From DASYXW01 sp035934405 (lineage in GTDB: Bacteria > Acidobacteriota > Terriglobia > UBA7540): a stretch of 64,000 nt of DNA. This document shows, one piece after another, positions 8,814-16,229 of the stretch. The stretch is taken from the NCBI GenBank assembly GCA_035934405.1, contig DASYXW010000074.1:49854-113853 (forward strand), written 5' to 3'. Both the position numbers and the translations under genes were made by a program. Position 1 is the first letter of the stretch. Each line of letters begins with the position of its first letter. A model generated the notes under the pieces. It made no database searches and had not been told where the DNA came from. It saw only the letters and a program-made list of their open reading frames with translations.

Positions 8814-8829
8814 TGCCGCACTCTCCTTA

Positions 8830-8879
8830 GTAGCGCGGCTCTATGAGCCGCGAAAACGCGGGTCGCAGACCCGCGCTAC
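8830..8879. repeat. Dispersed double-hairpin repeat, copy 1
   Basis: Fifty bases with complementary ends (GTAGCGCGG and CCGCGCTAC) enclosing two short hairpins, CGGCTC-TAT-GAGCCG and GCGGGTC-GCA-GACCCGC. The same architecture recurs at 23638, 41710 and 48067. It lies 3 bases past the stop codon of the flavoenzyme gene and just before the cupredoxin gene, so it may act as a terminator or processing site. Confidence 0.8.
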
Positions 8880-8882
8880 AGC

Positions 8883-10061
8883 TTATGTCCCGTCGCCGGC
8901 CTCCTGCCAGCGAGTCGCGGCCAGCAAACGGGGTCCGAGGAACGGCACTGCGGCGGCGGCGGCGGATTGCACGGTCGCGGGGGCGCGCACCAGGGCGCGC
9001 ACCAGACCGGCGACGGCATAACTCCGCCACACGGCGTGGGCGAGTCCGCGGCGATAGCTTGAAGCCACGGGGTCCGCATCGCTGCTTCCTCTATCGGTCA
9101 TGGCGGTCATGTCGGTCATTTCGCCGCCCCGCGCCGTTGCCACGCATTCCGCCGCCAGGCGTCCAGCATGGAGAGCCTGCGAAATGCCGTCGCCGGTGAA
9201 AGGGTCAAGAAAGCCTGCCGCATCGCCGGCAAGCAGTGCGCCCTGGTGGTTCGAGTGCCGTCTCGCCAGGCGCACCGGAGCGGTGGTGACGGTTTCCGAC
9301 ACCTGGATCGCGCCGCCGAGCCGCGCCCTGAGCGCCGGATGCCGCGCCGCGGCGTTGATCCAGCGTCTGAAGTCCGAGGCGCCGCGCACGGCAGACTCGC
9401 GCACCCGGCGCGAATGGACCAGACAGCAGGCGTTGTAAAGCGAGCCTTCGATCGGCGTCAGTCCGCAGTAACCGCCCGGGAAAAAATACATCTCCACCGC
9501 ATCGCGATGCGCCACCCCGGAAAAGTGCGCCTTGGCTCCGATCCAGCGGCCCACAGCTCCGTTCTGCCCCGTGCGCGCCGGCGAGGGGAATCCGTCGAGC
9601 GACCACCATCGCCCGCAAGCCACCAGCAGCGTGCGCCCGAGGTGTTGTTCTCCATCGCCCGATTCGATCTCCCAGGCCGCACCGGGACCGTTCCGCCGGC
9701 GGACGCCGCGAACCGCAGTGCCTTCGAGCGTGTGTGCGCCGCTCGCCCGCGCGGCGTGCCACAACGCCTCGTCCATGGCCCAGCGCGAGAGACCGCAGGC
9801 GGGGCTGGAAAAGGTGAAGGAATAAGCGCGGCCGCTGGTGGGCACGAATTCCGCGCCGCGCACCACGGCGCCGCGAGCGAGCGCCGCTGGAACCTGCTGG
9901 CGAAGCAGCGGCAGCGACTCCGGCGAGATGAATTCACCGCAGACCTTGTCGCGCGGAAAGAGGTCGCGCTCCCAGATGGCCACGCTCAAGCCGTGGCGTC
10001 GCGCCGCGATCGCTGCCGCCGTGCCGGCGGGTCCACCTCCGATGATGGCCAGGTCAAGCAA
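8883..10061 (-). CDS. FAD-dependent oxidoreductase, geranylgeranyl-reductase-like
   Basis: A 392-residue flavoprotein of the group that includes geranylgeranyl reductases and polyketide monooxygenases. The N-terminal Rossmann motif is IIGGGPAGTAAAI. The mid-protein FAD signature is LLAGDAAGFLDPFTGDGISQAL. RDKVCGEFISPES near residue 40 is typical of the reductase/halogenase-like branch. Its start overlaps the end of the methyltransferase gene by 8 bases, so the two are translationally coupled in a ketosynthase-methyltransferase-flavoenzyme operon. A role in tailoring a lipid or polyketide is inferred from this context. Near residue 325 there is a short low-complexity stretch (EMTDMTAMTD) encoded by a small tandem repeat. 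Confidence 0.85.
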   Translation of the reverse strand: MLDLAIIGGGPAGTAAAIAARRHGLSVAIWERDLFPRDKVCGEFISPESLPLLRQQVPAALARGAVVRGAEFVPTSGRAYSFTFSSPACGLSRWAMDEALWHAARASGAHTLEGTAVRGVRRRNGPGAAWEIESGDGEQHLGRTLLVACGRWWSLDGFPSPARTGQNGAVGRWIGAKAHFSGVAHRDAVEMYFFPGGYCGLTPIEGSLYNACCLVHSRRVRESAVRGASDFRRWINAAARHPALRARLGGAIQVSETVTTAPVRLARRHSNHQGALLAGDAAGFLDPFTGDGISQALHAGRLAAECVATARGGEMTDMTAMTDRGSSDADPVASSYRRGLAHAVWRSYAVAGLVRALVRAPATVQSAAAAAVPFLGPRLLAATRWQEAGDGT

Positions 10062-10785
10062 AGTTCTCCAGTCCCTGCGTCACGTGCAGCGCCGGCTCGA
10101 CCGGTGTCTTCCACAACGTCAGGCCGAGCCGGAATGGCGCGAGCCGGCGGACTTCGAAATCCGCGAAGCCGGCCGCCCGGGCGAGCGCCACCAGTTCTTC
10201 GCGCGTGTAGGCCTGGCGTACGCTGGCGGGAGCATCATGGCGGGACAGACGGCTGCGCATCAGCCAGAATGTGCCGAGCGTAAAAAGATAAGGCAACAGA
10301 TGCCGTTCGAGGTCATTGATCAACACGGCTCGACGAGCCACGCGGGCGAGTTGCTGCATGAACGCCTGGGCCTCGTCTCCCGAGAAGTGATGAAACAACA
10401 GGTTGCAAGTTACCAGGTCGAAGCTGTTCTCCGGGAAAGGCAGCGAGAGGGCGTCGGCCGCAACGGCGCGCAGGCCCAAGGCAAGAGGCGAGCCGTGAGC
10501 AAGGTGGCTCGAACGCCGGTCGAGGACGAAGAAATCGGCCTCAACGCCGCGGCGCGACAGTTGATCACGCAAGGCTGCGGTCAGGCGCGCGTCTCCCGCG
10601 CCAACCTCGAGCACCCGGACGCGACGCAGGCGGGTGGACGAAAGAAAGCGTCCCAGCATCGCCATATTGCTCGACACTCCGCCCAGCCAGCGATTGATGC
10701 GCCACAGATCATCGAGATTCGAGGCCACTTCCTGCGGCGTCCCGAGGTCGTCGTCAAGGAGCTCGTGGCAGGTGACGCGGCGCAT
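10054..10785 (-). CDS. Class I SAM-dependent methyltransferase
   Basis: A 243-residue methyltransferase. The start at 10785 is chosen because it lies 2 bases past the ketosynthase stop; the frame stays open upstream, but that part overlaps ketosynthase coding sequence and is low-complexity. The SAM-binding motif I is VRVLEVGAGDARL, followed by the acidic motif II region and an FDLVTCNLLFHHF motif like that of UbiE-type enzymes. The last 70 residues form a substrate cap (TREELVALARAAGFADFEVRRL). It is sandwiched between a ketosynthase and a flavin oxidoreductase with tight overlaps, so it probably methylates the product or intermediate of that pathway. The substrate is unknown. Confidence 0.85.
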   Translation of the reverse strand: MRRVTCHELLDDDLGTPQEVASNLDDLWRINRWLGGVSSNMAMLGRFLSSTRLRRVRVLEVGAGDARLTAALRDQLSRRGVEADFFVLDRRSSHLAHGSPLALGLRAVAADALSLPFPENSFDLVTCNLLFHHFSGDEAQAFMQQLARVARRAVLINDLERHLLPYLFTLGTFWLMRSRLSRHDAPASVRQAYTREELVALARAAGFADFEVRRLAPFRLGLTLWKTPVEPALHVTQGLENFA

Positions 10786-10787
10786 GT

Positions 10788-12047
10788 TCAATTGGGGTTC
10801 GCCATCCGAGAGACGACGAGGGCCGAATTTTTTGAACCGAACGCGATGCAATTGCAGATGGCGTGCTCGATCTCGGCCGGCCGGCTGTGATGCGGGACAT
10901 AGTCGAGGTCGCAGTTGGGGTCGGCGACGTCGAGGTTCAGGGTGGGAGGGAGGCGGTTGTCGCGCATGGCGAGCAGCGTCGCGGCCAGGCCGGCAGCCCC
11001 GCAAGCGCCCTGCGGGTGCCCGATCAAGGACTTCAGCGCCGAGGCCGGCACGCGGTACGCCCGCTTGCCCAGCGTCAGTTTCAGCGCCCGCGTCTCAATG
11101 CGGTCGTTCAACACGGTCGAAGTGCCGTGCAGGTTGACGTAGTCCACTTGCTCAGGACCGATCGCCGCCTGCTCACAGGCGAGCGTCATGGCGCGCGCCG
11201 GCTCCTCGCCGTCTTCGCCCAAACGCACGCGATGGAACGCCTCGCACGTCGACGCGTAACCCGTAATCTCACCGTAAATGCGAGCGCCACGGGCGCGAGC
11301 CTTTTCGTATTCCTCGAGCACGAACATCCAGGAGCCTTCACCGAGCACGAAGCCGTCGCGGTCGGCCGAAAACGGCCGTGAGCCGCGATGCGGCTCGTTG
11401 TTCCAGGAAGAGGTCATAATCCGCAGCACCGTGAACGCCTTGACGATGAGCGGCGAGATCGGCGCGTCGGCGCCGCCCACGACCACCGTATCCGCCATGC
11501 CGCACCGGATGTTCTGCGCCGCGTAACCGACGGCATCGGTCGAGGATGTGCAGCCGGTGGAAATCACGTGGCTGAAGCCGCGAAAGCCGAAGTGCATGGA
11601 GATCTCGCTGGCGATGGTGCCGATGGTAGCGGAGGGAATCGTGTAGATGCTGCACTGGCGCACCTGCCCGGAAAAGTAGAGCGAGAACTGCCGCTCCACA
11701 AACTCCTGGCCGCCGCCACCCGAGCCCAGCAGCACGCCGATGCCGCGGCGTTCCTCAAGCGACATCGCCGGCGCGTCAAGGCCCGCGTCGCTCACGGCTT
11801 CGCTGGCCGCGGCGATCGCCAGCGGCACCACGCGGCTCACGTTCGGAGCGTCCTTCTCACTGATGTGGAGCAGCGGGTCGAATTCCGGAATCTCGCCGGC
11901 AATCTGCACCGGAAGCGAGGAAGCATCGAAGGACTGGATGCGCCGCACTCCGCTCTTGCCGGCGCACGTGGCCGACCAGAACGCCTCCCGGCCGATGCCG
12001 TTCGGGCTCACCGCACCGATGCCGGTCACGACGACGCGACGCGTCAT
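10788..12047 (-). CDS. Beta-ketoacyl-ACP synthase (KAS II/FabF-like)
   Basis: A 419-residue condensing enzyme. The thiolase-fold Cys-His-His triad is visible: Cys in ISTGCTSSTDA, His in VNLHGTSTVLND and His in KSLIGHPQGACGAAG, with the C-terminal CIAFGSKNSALV loop. The start follows GGAGGG at a good distance. No acyl carrier protein or second chain-length subunit is adjacent, and the genome's main fabF would normally sit beside acpP, so this is probably a dedicated secondary ketosynthase. It leads a three-gene operon (2-base gap to the methyltransferase, which overlaps the flavoenzyme). That operon resembles small lipid or polyketide modification clusters. A nested inverted-repeat element begins 27 bases upstream of its start codon. 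Confidence 0.9.
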   Translation of the reverse strand: MTRRVVVTGIGAVSPNGIGREAFWSATCAGKSGVRRIQSFDASSLPVQIAGEIPEFDPLLHISEKDAPNVSRVVPLAIAAASEAVSDAGLDAPAMSLEERRGIGVLLGSGGGGQEFVERQFSLYFSGQVRQCSIYTIPSATIGTIASEISMHFGFRGFSHVISTGCTSSTDAVGYAAQNIRCGMADTVVVGGADAPISPLIVKAFTVLRIMTSSWNNEPHRGSRPFSADRDGFVLGEGSWMFVLEEYEKARARGARIYGEITGYASTCEAFHRVRLGEDGEEPARAMTLACEQAAIGPEQVDYVNLHGTSTVLNDRIETRALKLTLGKRAYRVPASALKSLIGHPQGACGAAGLAATLLAMRDNRLPPTLNLDVADPNCDLDYVPHHSRPAEIEHAICNCIAFGSKNSALVVSRMANPN

Positions 12048-12074
12048 TTAAACCCTCCATCCAACGCGGGGAAT

Positions 12075-12284
12075 GCTAGTACTTCGTGACGGAGTTCCGC
12101 GTCATAACGCGCGGAAGGGCGGGACTTCAGTCCCGCCGTACGGAGGTGCGCCCTCACCCCCTGCCCCTCTCCCAACGGGAGAGGGGGGACCGCGAAGCGG
12201 TGGGCGAGGGCGTGTGCGACGGGGTTAAAACCCCGCCCTTCCAACCTTACATTGTGACGGTGTTTTTCGTCACCAAGTACTAGC
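12075..12284. mobile_element. MITE-like element of four nested inverted repeats
   Basis: A 210-bp non-coding element. The outer ends are 17-bp terminal inverted repeats (GCTAGTACTTCGTGACG at 12075-12091; complement at 12268-12284, one mismatch). Inside is a perfect 11-bp pair (12113-12123/12232-12242), each arm attached to a small hairpin. Inside that is an 11-bp pair with one mismatch (12149-12159/12202-12212), and at the core a perfect 10-bp hairpin CCCCTCTCCC-AAC-GGGAGAGGGG. No transposase is encoded. It lies between the YceI gene and the ketosynthase operon, both on the minus strand, so it would be transcribed as a very stable RNA structure if they are co-transcribed. Confidence 0.65.
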
Positions 12285-12291
12285 GGCCTTA

Positions 12292-12326
12292 AGATTTGAA
12301 ATTTGAGATTCGACATTTGAGATTGA
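12292..12326. repeat. Degenerate heptamer array (five units of AGATTTG type)
   Basis: Five tandem 7-bp units with consensus ARATTTG, directly beside the nested inverted-repeat element and just beyond the YceI gene stop codon. It belongs to the class of degenerate heptamer arrays found in many spacers of this window. Confidence 0.6.
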
Positions 12327-12351
12327 AGTTTCCAGCCTCTGATCCTGTTGA

Positions 12352-13014
12352 TTACTGTCTCTTGAGCACCAGGTCGTAAACCAGCTCAAATTCGTTCTTT
12401 ACTTTAACGGTGCCGAGGCCCAGGCGGATCGGCTCGATGCCGAAATCGCGCAGGCGGAGCGTCTGCTTTCCATGCACGTGAATCTGGCCTGGGCTCTCGC
12501 TCCAGGTCAACGGAAAATCAACCTGCCGGGTCACGCCATGCGCCGTGACGTCCGCCAGCAAGCGCCAGGAATCTTTGGCGTCGCCGGGAGCGGCGGAACG
12601 CGACTGCAACTCGATCGCGGGGTAGTGCGCAGCGTCCATCTGCGATGGGCCCAGCATCTTCTCCTCGATCCGCTGCCGGGTTGATTCGGAAGCGCCGGGG
12701 TCCACGACTTTAAGCGACGCCGCGTCGCCGGTGACCTGAATCTGCCAGCTTTTGCCCGCGGAAGCGTTCGCCGTTCCCGAGAAGCGTTCGAGCACGATGA
12801 TATGGTTGTCTCCGAGACCGCCGAGGAGTCCGGTGCGAAACACGTGAATCTCAATGTGACTCGCCCGCGGATCGATCCGATATGCGCCGGGTGTTTGGGC
12901 AGCCGCGCCGCCTGCGAAAGCAATCACCGCCCCGGCGGCGCAGACTGCCCGAACCCAACCACTCCCTGGCGTCGCGCGTGCCTCCTTTCCGCCCGTCCTG
13001 CGATTGCTCCTCAT
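12352..13014 (-). CDS. Secreted YceI-family protein
   Basis: A 220-residue exported protein of the YceI lipocalin-like family, whose members bind polyisoprenoids or other amphiphiles in the periplasm. The frame is open further upstream, but 13014 places a signal peptide (VRAVCAAGAVIAFAGGAAAQ) near the N-terminus and avoids overlap with the next gene. No strong Shine-Dalgarno is visible, so the start is uncertain. Family features are YRIDPRASHIEIHV at the mature N-terminus, LGDNHIIVLERFSGTA, and the C-terminal VHGKQTLRLRDFGIEP. Function in this organism is unknown. Confidence 0.8.
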   Translation of the reverse strand: MRSNRRTGGKEARATPGSGWVRAVCAAGAVIAFAGGAAAQTPGAYRIDPRASHIEIHVFRTGLLGGLGDNHIIVLERFSGTANASAGKSWQIQVTGDAASLKVVDPGASESTRQRIEEKMLGPSQMDAAHYPAIELQSRSAAPGDAKDSWRLLADVTAHGVTRQVDFPLTWSESPGQIHVHGKQTLRLRDFGIEPIRLGLGTVKVKNEFELVYDLVLKRQ

Positions 13015-13141
13015 AAACTGCCAGCATATCACGCCACTTGAAGGCGAGTGGCGGCGCGAGAATGTCCGGCGGTGAGAGCGCAAGGACGCTCGCATCAAGA
13101 GCTCTCGCTGTCGGCCCGCTGCCGTTAGTCTTTGCGGCCGA

Positions 13142-13576
13142 CTACTGCCTGCACGACCCATAGTCTTTGACAAGCTTCTGGACCGCGAAGCTGACCTTTC
13201 CTGAGCCGTCCTTGCTCTTCTTCCCCTTCAGTTTGACGCGCTCACCGGGCGCAAGCAGCACGTCATTGGAGGCCAGCAGAGCGTAAGTGTTCTTGTCCTT
13301 CTCATTCATCAATTTGTTGCCCGCGGCCGACGGCTCAACGCAGCCGACAATGGTGCCGCGGTTATGCAGAACCAGATACGTCACGGCGACGCCGGCCGCC
13401 GCCGCTGCGCCGATTGCAATCCCCGTGCTCGAACTGTAGCCCCCCGTGGGCGGTTTGTAGCCCGGAGTCCCCTGCGTGCCCGTGCCGCCGCCACCATACT
13501 GTGCGAGCCCCACGGCAGCGGTGGCAATGCTGAAGGTCAACCCCAAAGTGAAGCGAACGATGAAACGTGACATCAT
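13142..13576 (-). CDS. Small secreted Gly-rich protein of unknown function
   Basis: A 144-residue protein I do not recognise. It has a signal peptide (FTLGLTFSIATAAVGLAQ), a Gly/Thr/Tyr-rich stretch (QYGGGGTGTQGTPGYKPP), a hydrophobic segment (GIAIGAAAAAGVAVTYLVLH) that could be a membrane anchor, and a C-terminal domain of about 75 residues with two cysteines (VGCVEPS, DYGSC). The C-terminal part, with NTYALLASNDVLLAPGERVKLKGKK, resembles a small beta-barrel or SH3-like fold. Adjacent ATG codons at the start follow AGGAGG. It lies 127 bases upstream of the YceI gene on the same strand. Acidobacterial genomes contain many such small secreted proteins. Confidence 0.65.
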   Translation of the reverse strand: MMSRFIVRFTLGLTFSIATAAVGLAQYGGGGTGTQGTPGYKPPTGGYSSSTGIAIGAAAAAGVAVTYLVLHNRGTIVGCVEPSAAGNKLMNEKDKNTYALLASNDVLLAPGERVKLKGKKSKDGSGKVSFAVQKLVKDYGSCRQ

Positions 13577-13806
13577 CTACCTCCTGTTGAAATAACCACA
13601 GGCAGTACGATGCGATGTTGACTGGCGCCTCGCGTCACGCGTTTGCCAACAAATTGTCAATAAGTTGCATGCGATATCGGGATGCCGGCATGGCGCCGGT
13701 TAATTCTGTCGGCCGAAAGTTTCGCGCGCCATGAGCCCTGTGCGCTATAGTCGTCGCTTGGCTGCCGAGCTTCAACCCAATCGGGCAGGCGGCTTGAGGT
13801 GAGATC

Positions 13807-14442
13807 ATGCCAAGAATCATCGAACCCCGAACGGAAGAATACCTTTACTCCCTGCTGCCGAAGCGCGACGCGGTGCTCGGAGAGATGGAGCGGCACGCGG
13901 CGAAGCACAACGTCCCCATCGTCGGACCGGCTTGCGGCCGGCTGCTGTACCAGTTGGCGCGGCTGATCAAGGCGCGGCGCGTATTCGAGATGGGCTCGGC
14001 GATCGGCTACTCAACGCTGTGGCTGGCCCGCGCCGTGGGGCCGAGGGGCAAGGTGTTTTATACCGACGGCGATCCGGCGAACGCGCGCCGCGCCGAATCG
14101 AGCTTCAAGCGCGCCGGCGTGCTCGGCCGCGTACGGATTCTGGTGGGCGACGCGCTCGATTTGCTGGATTCGACTCCAGGGCAATTCGACATCATCTTCA
14201 ACGACGTGAACAAACCGCAGTATCCCGAGGTGTTTCGCCGCGCTGTGCCACGCCTGCGGGTGGGAGGGCTCTTCATCACCGACAACGTGCTGTGGTCCGG
14301 ACGCGCGGCCCGGCCAGCCGCCCCGGGTGACGCCGAGACACGAGCCATCCAGGAATTCAACCGTCTCGTCTATCGATCCCCCATGCTATTCACCACCATC
14401 GTTCCGTTACGCGACGGAATGGCGGTTTGCGAGCGGCTCTGA
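13807..14442 (+). CDS. O-methyltransferase family 3 (CCoAOMT/COMT-like)
   Basis: A 211-residue cytosolic SAM-dependent O-methyltransferase, the usual length for this family. The N-terminal helix region (EPRTEEYLYSLLP) precedes the SAM-binding segment RRVFEMGSAIGYSTLWLARA. The metal and substrate region shows GQFDIIFNDVNKPQYPE and LFITDNVLWSGRA. In related enzymes the divalent metal is held by Asp/Asp/Asn at such positions, and the DNVLWSG motif is highly characteristic. The ATG at 13807 follows a GAGGTGAG ribosome binding site. It stands alone, divergent from the secreted-protein gene and convergent with vapC. The substrate is unknown; catechol-like compounds are typical. Confidence 0.88.
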   Translation: MPRIIEPRTEEYLYSLLPKRDAVLGEMERHAAKHNVPIVGPACGRLLYQLARLIKARRVFEMGSAIGYSTLWLARAVGPRGKVFYTDGDPANARRAESSFKRAGVLGRVRILVGDALDLLDSTPGQFDIIFNDVNKPQYPEVFRRAVPRLRVGGLFITDNVLWSGRAARPAAPGDAETRAIQEFNRLVYRSPMLFTTIVPLRDGMAVCERL

Positions 14443-14480
14443 CTGGTAGGCGCCTGGGGCACCCGTGGAGCAAGAGGCCA

Positions 14481-14870
14481 TCAGATGGAAACCGTTTCAA
14501 GTCCGGCCACACGATTCGCTTGTCGGGCGAGTTTGCGGTCGAACGTGGCGAACCGCTTCGAATTGCCGGCGCTTGCCAAATGAAGGGCGTCAGCAAAATC
14601 CAAACCTTCGCCGGACCACGCCAGGGCCTTCGCGACCGCGGCCTCGTCCTCCAGGAACATGGTTCGAAGCCCCACCAGTTTCCGGAGAGCAGTCATGACG
14701 CTTTCCGACGGGAACCCGTAGAGGCTTCGGAGCACCCATTCGGTCTCCAGGATTACCGTTTTTGAAACCCACACGTCGTTGTCCCGAACGAGCGCAGCGG
14801 CACGGGCGCCCTGCCCTGCATCGTCGCGGACCAGAAACCGGATGAGGACGTTAGTATCGACCGCGATCAT
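14481..14870 (-). CDS. vapC: PIN-domain toxin of a VapBC-type module
   Basis: A 129-residue PIN-domain ribonuclease, the toxin of a type II toxin-antitoxin pair. The acidic active-site residues are visible: Asp in MIAVDTNVLIRF, Glu in ILETEWVL, Asp in GLDFADALHLA, and Asp in FATFDRKLA. It starts with ATG after GAGGG and overlaps the 3' end of the antitoxin gene by 20 bases, so the two are translationally coupled. Likely targets are tRNA or rRNA, as in characterised VapC proteins. Autoregulation through the antitoxin's DNA-binding domain is expected. Confidence 0.88.
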   Translation of the reverse strand: MIAVDTNVLIRFLVRDDAGQGARAAALVRDNDVWVSKTVILETEWVLRSLYGFPSESVMTALRKLVGLRTMFLEDEAAVAKALAWSGEGLDFADALHLASAGNSKRFATFDRKLARQANRVAGLETVSI

Positions 14871-15117
14871 GCCGATCCCTCACGCCCCTTGAAATCGCTT
14901 GCTTCATCTCACGGAGCGTCTTCGGCCGGCCCCGATGTCTCAGGCATCCGAAGACTTCATCGAACCTTGCGGGCTCAAAATGCCGCATGGGCCGCAACAG
15001 CACGCCGTCAGCGACTTCCTCAACCGCAAACTTGGTGCCGGGCTGCCAACTCCGTGCATCCCTCACCGACTTGGGAAGGATGACCTGTCCTTTGGAGGAG
15101 AGCCTTGTCGTTTCCAT
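14851..15117 (-). CDS. vapB: AbrB/MazE-fold antitoxin (VapB-like)
   Basis: An 88-residue antitoxin. The N-terminal swapped-hairpin AbrB domain reads TTRLSSKGQVILPKSVRD, followed by WQPGTKF and VADGVLLRPM. The C-terminal tail (RFDEVFGCLRHRGRPKTLREM) would wrap the toxin. The ATG at 15117 has GAGGTGG 2-3 bases upstream; an alternative ATG at 15159 would add 14 residues. It precedes the PIN-domain toxin with a 20-base overlap. The pair most likely represses its own promoter in the 15118-15211 spacer. Confidence 0.85.
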   Translation of the reverse strand: METTRLSSKGQVILPKSVRDARSWQPGTKFAVEEVADGVLLRPMRHFEPARFDEVFGCLRHRGRPKTLREMKQAISRGVRDRHDRGRY

Positions 15118-15211
15118 ATCCACCTCGCCGGCGTCGAAAGTAAGATGCAAGTAAGACATTATACTCCAGAAACCAGCGGGACGTCCCGGGTTATGGAAAA
15201 CCGGCCACGCT

Positions 15212-16123
15212 TCAAGACCGGAAGAGATTCCGCGCCAGGAAGAGCACGTTGGCCGGCCGCTCGGCCAGGCGGCGCATGAAGTAGGCGTACCACTGGCGGC
15301 CGTAAGGCACGTAGATGCGCATGCGGTAGCCTTGATCCAGCAGCTTGTGCTGCAGGTTGCGCCGGATGCCGAAAAGCATCTGGAACTCGAAATGGTCCGC
15401 CGGCACACCGTTCGCCCTCGCCCATACCTTGGTTGAGGCGATCATGCGCGGATCGTGCGTGGCGATAGCGTGGTAGCCGTCACTTGCGAGCAGCAGCTTC
15501 ATGAGCTTGACGAAATTGGCGTCCGCGTCGGTCTTGCGCGGGAAGGCCACGTCGGGCGGCTCTTTGTAGGCGCCTTTCACGAGGCGGACGCGCGCGCCCG
15601 CCCGCGTCAGATCTTGTACGTCCTTGTCGCTGCGATAGAGATAAGACTGGATGACCACGCCGAGCACGTCTCGCGGCGCGCCCGCTTCGTGAAAGACCCG
15701 GAGGGTCTTCTCGGTGTATGCCGAGCCTTCCATATCAATCCGCACAAAGTTGTGGTGGCGCGCGGCGCACTCGCAGATGGAGTGCAGGTGTTGTTTGCAG
15801 AGTTCTTCGTCGAAAGCGAGGCCCAGTGCCGTGAGCTTGACGGAAATGTGAGACCGCAGTTTTTCCGCTGCCAGCCGGTCCAGCACCTCGATGTAAGTAC
15901 GGCAACTTTCCTCCGCCGCGGCCGCTTGATCGACGCTCTCTCCCAGGTGGTCCAGCGTGGCGTCAAAACCTTCGCCGTTGAGCTGGCGGACCACGCGCAC
16001 GGCGTCATCAAGATGCTCGCCCGCGATAAAGCGCTGCGGCAGCCGGCGTCCACCCGGGAGGTGGGTGAGAATGTTCTTCGCAGTCTCGCGCTCGGAGAGA
16101 TACAGTAGCAGCGATCGGAGCAT
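15212..16123 (-). CDS. Proline dehydrogenase (monofunctional)
   Basis: A 303-residue FAD-dependent proline dehydrogenase with a TIM barrel, equivalent to the PRODH domain of PutA. It oxidises proline to pyrroline-5-carboxylate. Family marks are HISVKLTALGL, FVRIDMEGSAYTE, the FAD/substrate region VVIQSYLYRSDKD, RVRLVKGAYKEP, and ATHDPRMI, with C-terminal EFQMLFGIR and the arginine-rich RIYVPYGRQWYAYFMRRLAERP. The length suits the short monofunctional Gram-positive/Thermus type. No P5C dehydrogenase is adjacent. A heptamer inverted-repeat pair separates it from trxB. The start lacks a strong ribosome binding site. Confidence 0.92.
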   Translation of the reverse strand: MLRSLLLYLSERETAKNILTHLPGGRRLPQRFIAGEHLDDAVRVVRQLNGEGFDATLDHLGESVDQAAAAEESCRTYIEVLDRLAAEKLRSHISVKLTALGLAFDEELCKQHLHSICECAARHHNFVRIDMEGSAYTEKTLRVFHEAGAPRDVLGVVIQSYLYRSDKDVQDLTRAGARVRLVKGAYKEPPDVAFPRKTDADANFVKLMKLLLASDGYHAIATHDPRMIASTKVWARANGVPADHFEFQMLFGIRRNLQHKLLDQGYRMRIYVPYGRQWYAYFMRRLAERPANVLFLARNLFRS

Positions 16124-16126
16124 AGG

Positions 16127-16226
16127 CCAGGTGTCAGGTGCCAGGTATCAGGTGTCAGGTGCTCGCCGCCAGGCGCAGCGCACGTCGAAATCTGAAGCCT
16201 CGCTGACACCTGACCCCTGACCCTGG
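16127..16226. repeat. Heptamer array plus its inverted partner (hairpin)
   Basis: Five tandem 7-bp units of consensus YCAGGTG at 16127-16161, and a reverse-complementary array (units of CTGACMC) at 16203-16226. The two arms could fold into an imperfect stem of about 25 bp. It fills the spacer between trxB and proline dehydrogenase, both on the minus strand. Confidence 0.75.
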
Positions 16227-16229
16227 TTT

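Noticed and set aside
12352..13173. Longer YceI start at 13173
   Set aside because: The extra 53 residues overlap the neighbouring gene, are Arg/Ser-rich, and would place the signal peptide internally.
16127..16161. Heptamer arrays as possible CRISPR repeats
   Set aside because: Units are only 7 bp, adjoin without spacers, are degenerate, and no cas genes are near.
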